Assembly: GCA_030526765.1 (NCBI GenBank) | Contig: JAUNCB010000084.1 | Location: 1 to 5,934 of the forward strand | Direction of reading: 5' to 3' | Length of the DNA stretch: 5,934 nucleotides | From: Bacillota bacterium | Lineage (GTDB): Bacteria; Bacillota; Clostridia; Lachnospirales; Anaerotignaceae | Shown: positions 5,112-5,934 of the stretch, one piece after another | Numbering within the stretch: position 1 is the first letter of the stretch | How the letters are laid out: every line of letters begins with the position of its first letter | The notes under the pieces: model-generated | What the model was told of the DNA's origin: nothing | What the model saw: the letters and a program-made list of their open reading frames with translations, nothing else | Databases searched by the model: none | Position numbers and translations under genes: made by a program

Positions 5112-5934
5112 TCAAATAAGTCCGGTTGTTTCGTCAAGTCCTAATACGATGTTCATATTCTGGACAGCCGCCCCTGAGGCGCCCTTGCCCAGATTATCAA
5201 ACACGCTGATCAGCGTCATTCTTTCGTCATTTCCCTGCAGATACAGCTTCAGACCATTGGTATCGCTGAGGGGATTGGATGCCAGAAAATTCGTGGGCTC
5301 CTCCTCCACGCTGATGAGTGCCGCATCCTTATAGTATTCCTGCAGCAGATGAAGCAGCTCCGCCTTTGTCACCTTTTTCTGAAACAGGGATGCGATCAGA
5401 GGGATGCAGGTAGCCATGCCGCTGTAATAATCCGCTACGATGGGACAGAAAACAGGGGGTGCAGCGATCCCTGTGATATACTGCATTTCCGGCAGATGCT
5501 TATGCTGCTGACTGAGGCCGTACTGTCTGGGGCTGTCAAAGGCTGTGGGTCTTTCTTCCCCTTCATACTCGGCGATCATTGCCTTGCCGCCGCCGCTGTA
5601 GCCTGTCAGGCTATGGGCCGTCAGCGGATAATCTTTCCCGATGATGCCCAGCTCCACCAGGGGATATACCGCCGCAATGAACCCTGTGGCATGACAGCCG
5701 GGGTTGGCGATACGCTTGCTGCTTTGGATGGCTTTTCTGTGCTTCAGAGATAATTCAGGGAAGCCGTAGGTCCAGTTCGGGTCTACCCTGTGGGCAGTGC
5801 TGGCATCGATGATGCAGGTGTTGGGATTTTCCACCAGCTTCACTGCTTCTCTTGCCGCCTCATCGGGCAGGCAGAGGAAAACCACATCCGCCTCATTCAT
5901 CAGCCGTTTCCGCTCCGCCGCATCCTTCCGCAGG
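5112..5934 (-). CDS. argC: N-acetyl-gamma-glutamyl-phosphate reductase, short type (5' end cut by window edge)
   Basis: The frame is open to the right edge and gives 273 C-terminal residues beginning LRKDAAERKRLMNEADVV; the true start and the NADP-binding glycine motif lie outside. The enzyme reduces N-acetylglutamyl phosphate to the semialdehyde with NADPH, third step of the pathway. Visible motifs are FLCLPDEAARE, IDASTAHR, YGFPEL, the catalytic-cysteine motif NPGCHATGF (Cys codon 5694-5696), HSLTGYSGGGK and the C-terminal DNLGKGASGAAVQN. The pattern LPDEAARE plus GYSGGGK matches the shorter ArgC type (about 310 residues) rather than the 335-345 residue E. coli/Bacillus type, so roughly 40 residues are missing. 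The ATG at 5900 is internal, not the start, because conserved sequence continues upstream. It is the first arg gene seen, and its gap to argJ is filled by a palindromic element. Confidence 0.94.
   Translation of the reverse strand, partial: LRKDAAERKRLMNEADVVFLCLPDEAAREAVKLVENPNTCIIDASTAHRVDPNWTYGFPELSLKHRKAIQSSKRIANPGCHATGFIAAVYPLVELGIIGKDYPLTAHSLTGYSGGGKAMIAEYEGEERPTAFDSPRQYGLSQQHKHLPEMQYITGIAAPPVFCPIVADYYSGMATCIPLIASLFQKKVTKAELLHLLQEYYKDAALISVEEEPTNFLASNPLSDTNGLKLYLQGNDERMTLISVFDNLGKGASGAAVQNMNIVLGLDETTGLI

Noticed and set aside
4957..5115. N-terminal extension of ArgJ up to 5115
   Set aside because: The extra codons translate the palindromic element, have no family similarity, and bypass a well-placed ribosome binding site at 4963-4970.

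Overview
The window is most likely from a Gram-positive gut Clostridia genome, probably Lachnospiraceae or a close relative. Three things suggest this: an argC-argJ-argB-argD-argF gene order, Shine-Dalgarno sequences of the AGGAGG/GGAAGG type before every gene, and a RepA_N-type replication initiator of the kind carried by plasmids and conjugative elements of that group. The taxonomic call is inference; no rRNA or other marker is present.

About 5.3 kb, all on the minus strand, is an arginine (ornithine/citrulline) biosynthesis operon. In transcription order it reads argC (3' part only, cut by the right edge of the window), argJ, argB, argD and argF. Together they encode the steps from N-acetylglutamate to citrulline. 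ArgB phosphorylates N-acetylglutamate, ArgC reduces the acyl phosphate, ArgD transaminates the semialdehyde, ArgJ moves the acetyl group from N-acetylornithine back onto glutamate, and ArgF carbamoylates ornithine. The presence of ArgJ and of an ArgB with the N-terminal helix typical of arginine-inhibited kinases indicates the acetyl-recycling version of the pathway. The operon promoter, any ArgR operator and the N-terminus of ArgC lie beyond position 5934. argG, argH and carAB are not in the window.

The gaps between the arg genes are not plain spacers. The argC-argJ gap (155 nt) and the argD-argF gap (96 nt) hold related modular palindromic elements: a hairpin directly upstream of the next gene's ribosome binding site, a fixed linker, a second hairpin, another linker, then a core palindrome. 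The stems differ in sequence but stay paired, and the linkers are similar. The argC-argJ copy is roughly a mirror-image double version. The argJ-argB gap has what looks like a decayed first module, and a separate hairpin overlaps the argB stop codon. Three further hairpins follow argF (545-614); the distal one, with a UUCG loop and a U-rich tail, looks like the operon terminator.

Positions 1-506 (minus strand) are different: visibly AT-richer DNA holding the 5' part of a gene whose product starts with a RepA_N replication-initiator domain and continues in frame into a segment resembling a YodL-type domain of mobile-element proteins. It runs off the left edge. A mobile-element gene sitting only about 110 bp downstream of the chromosomal arg operon suggests an element boundary, or an assembly join, around 507-620.
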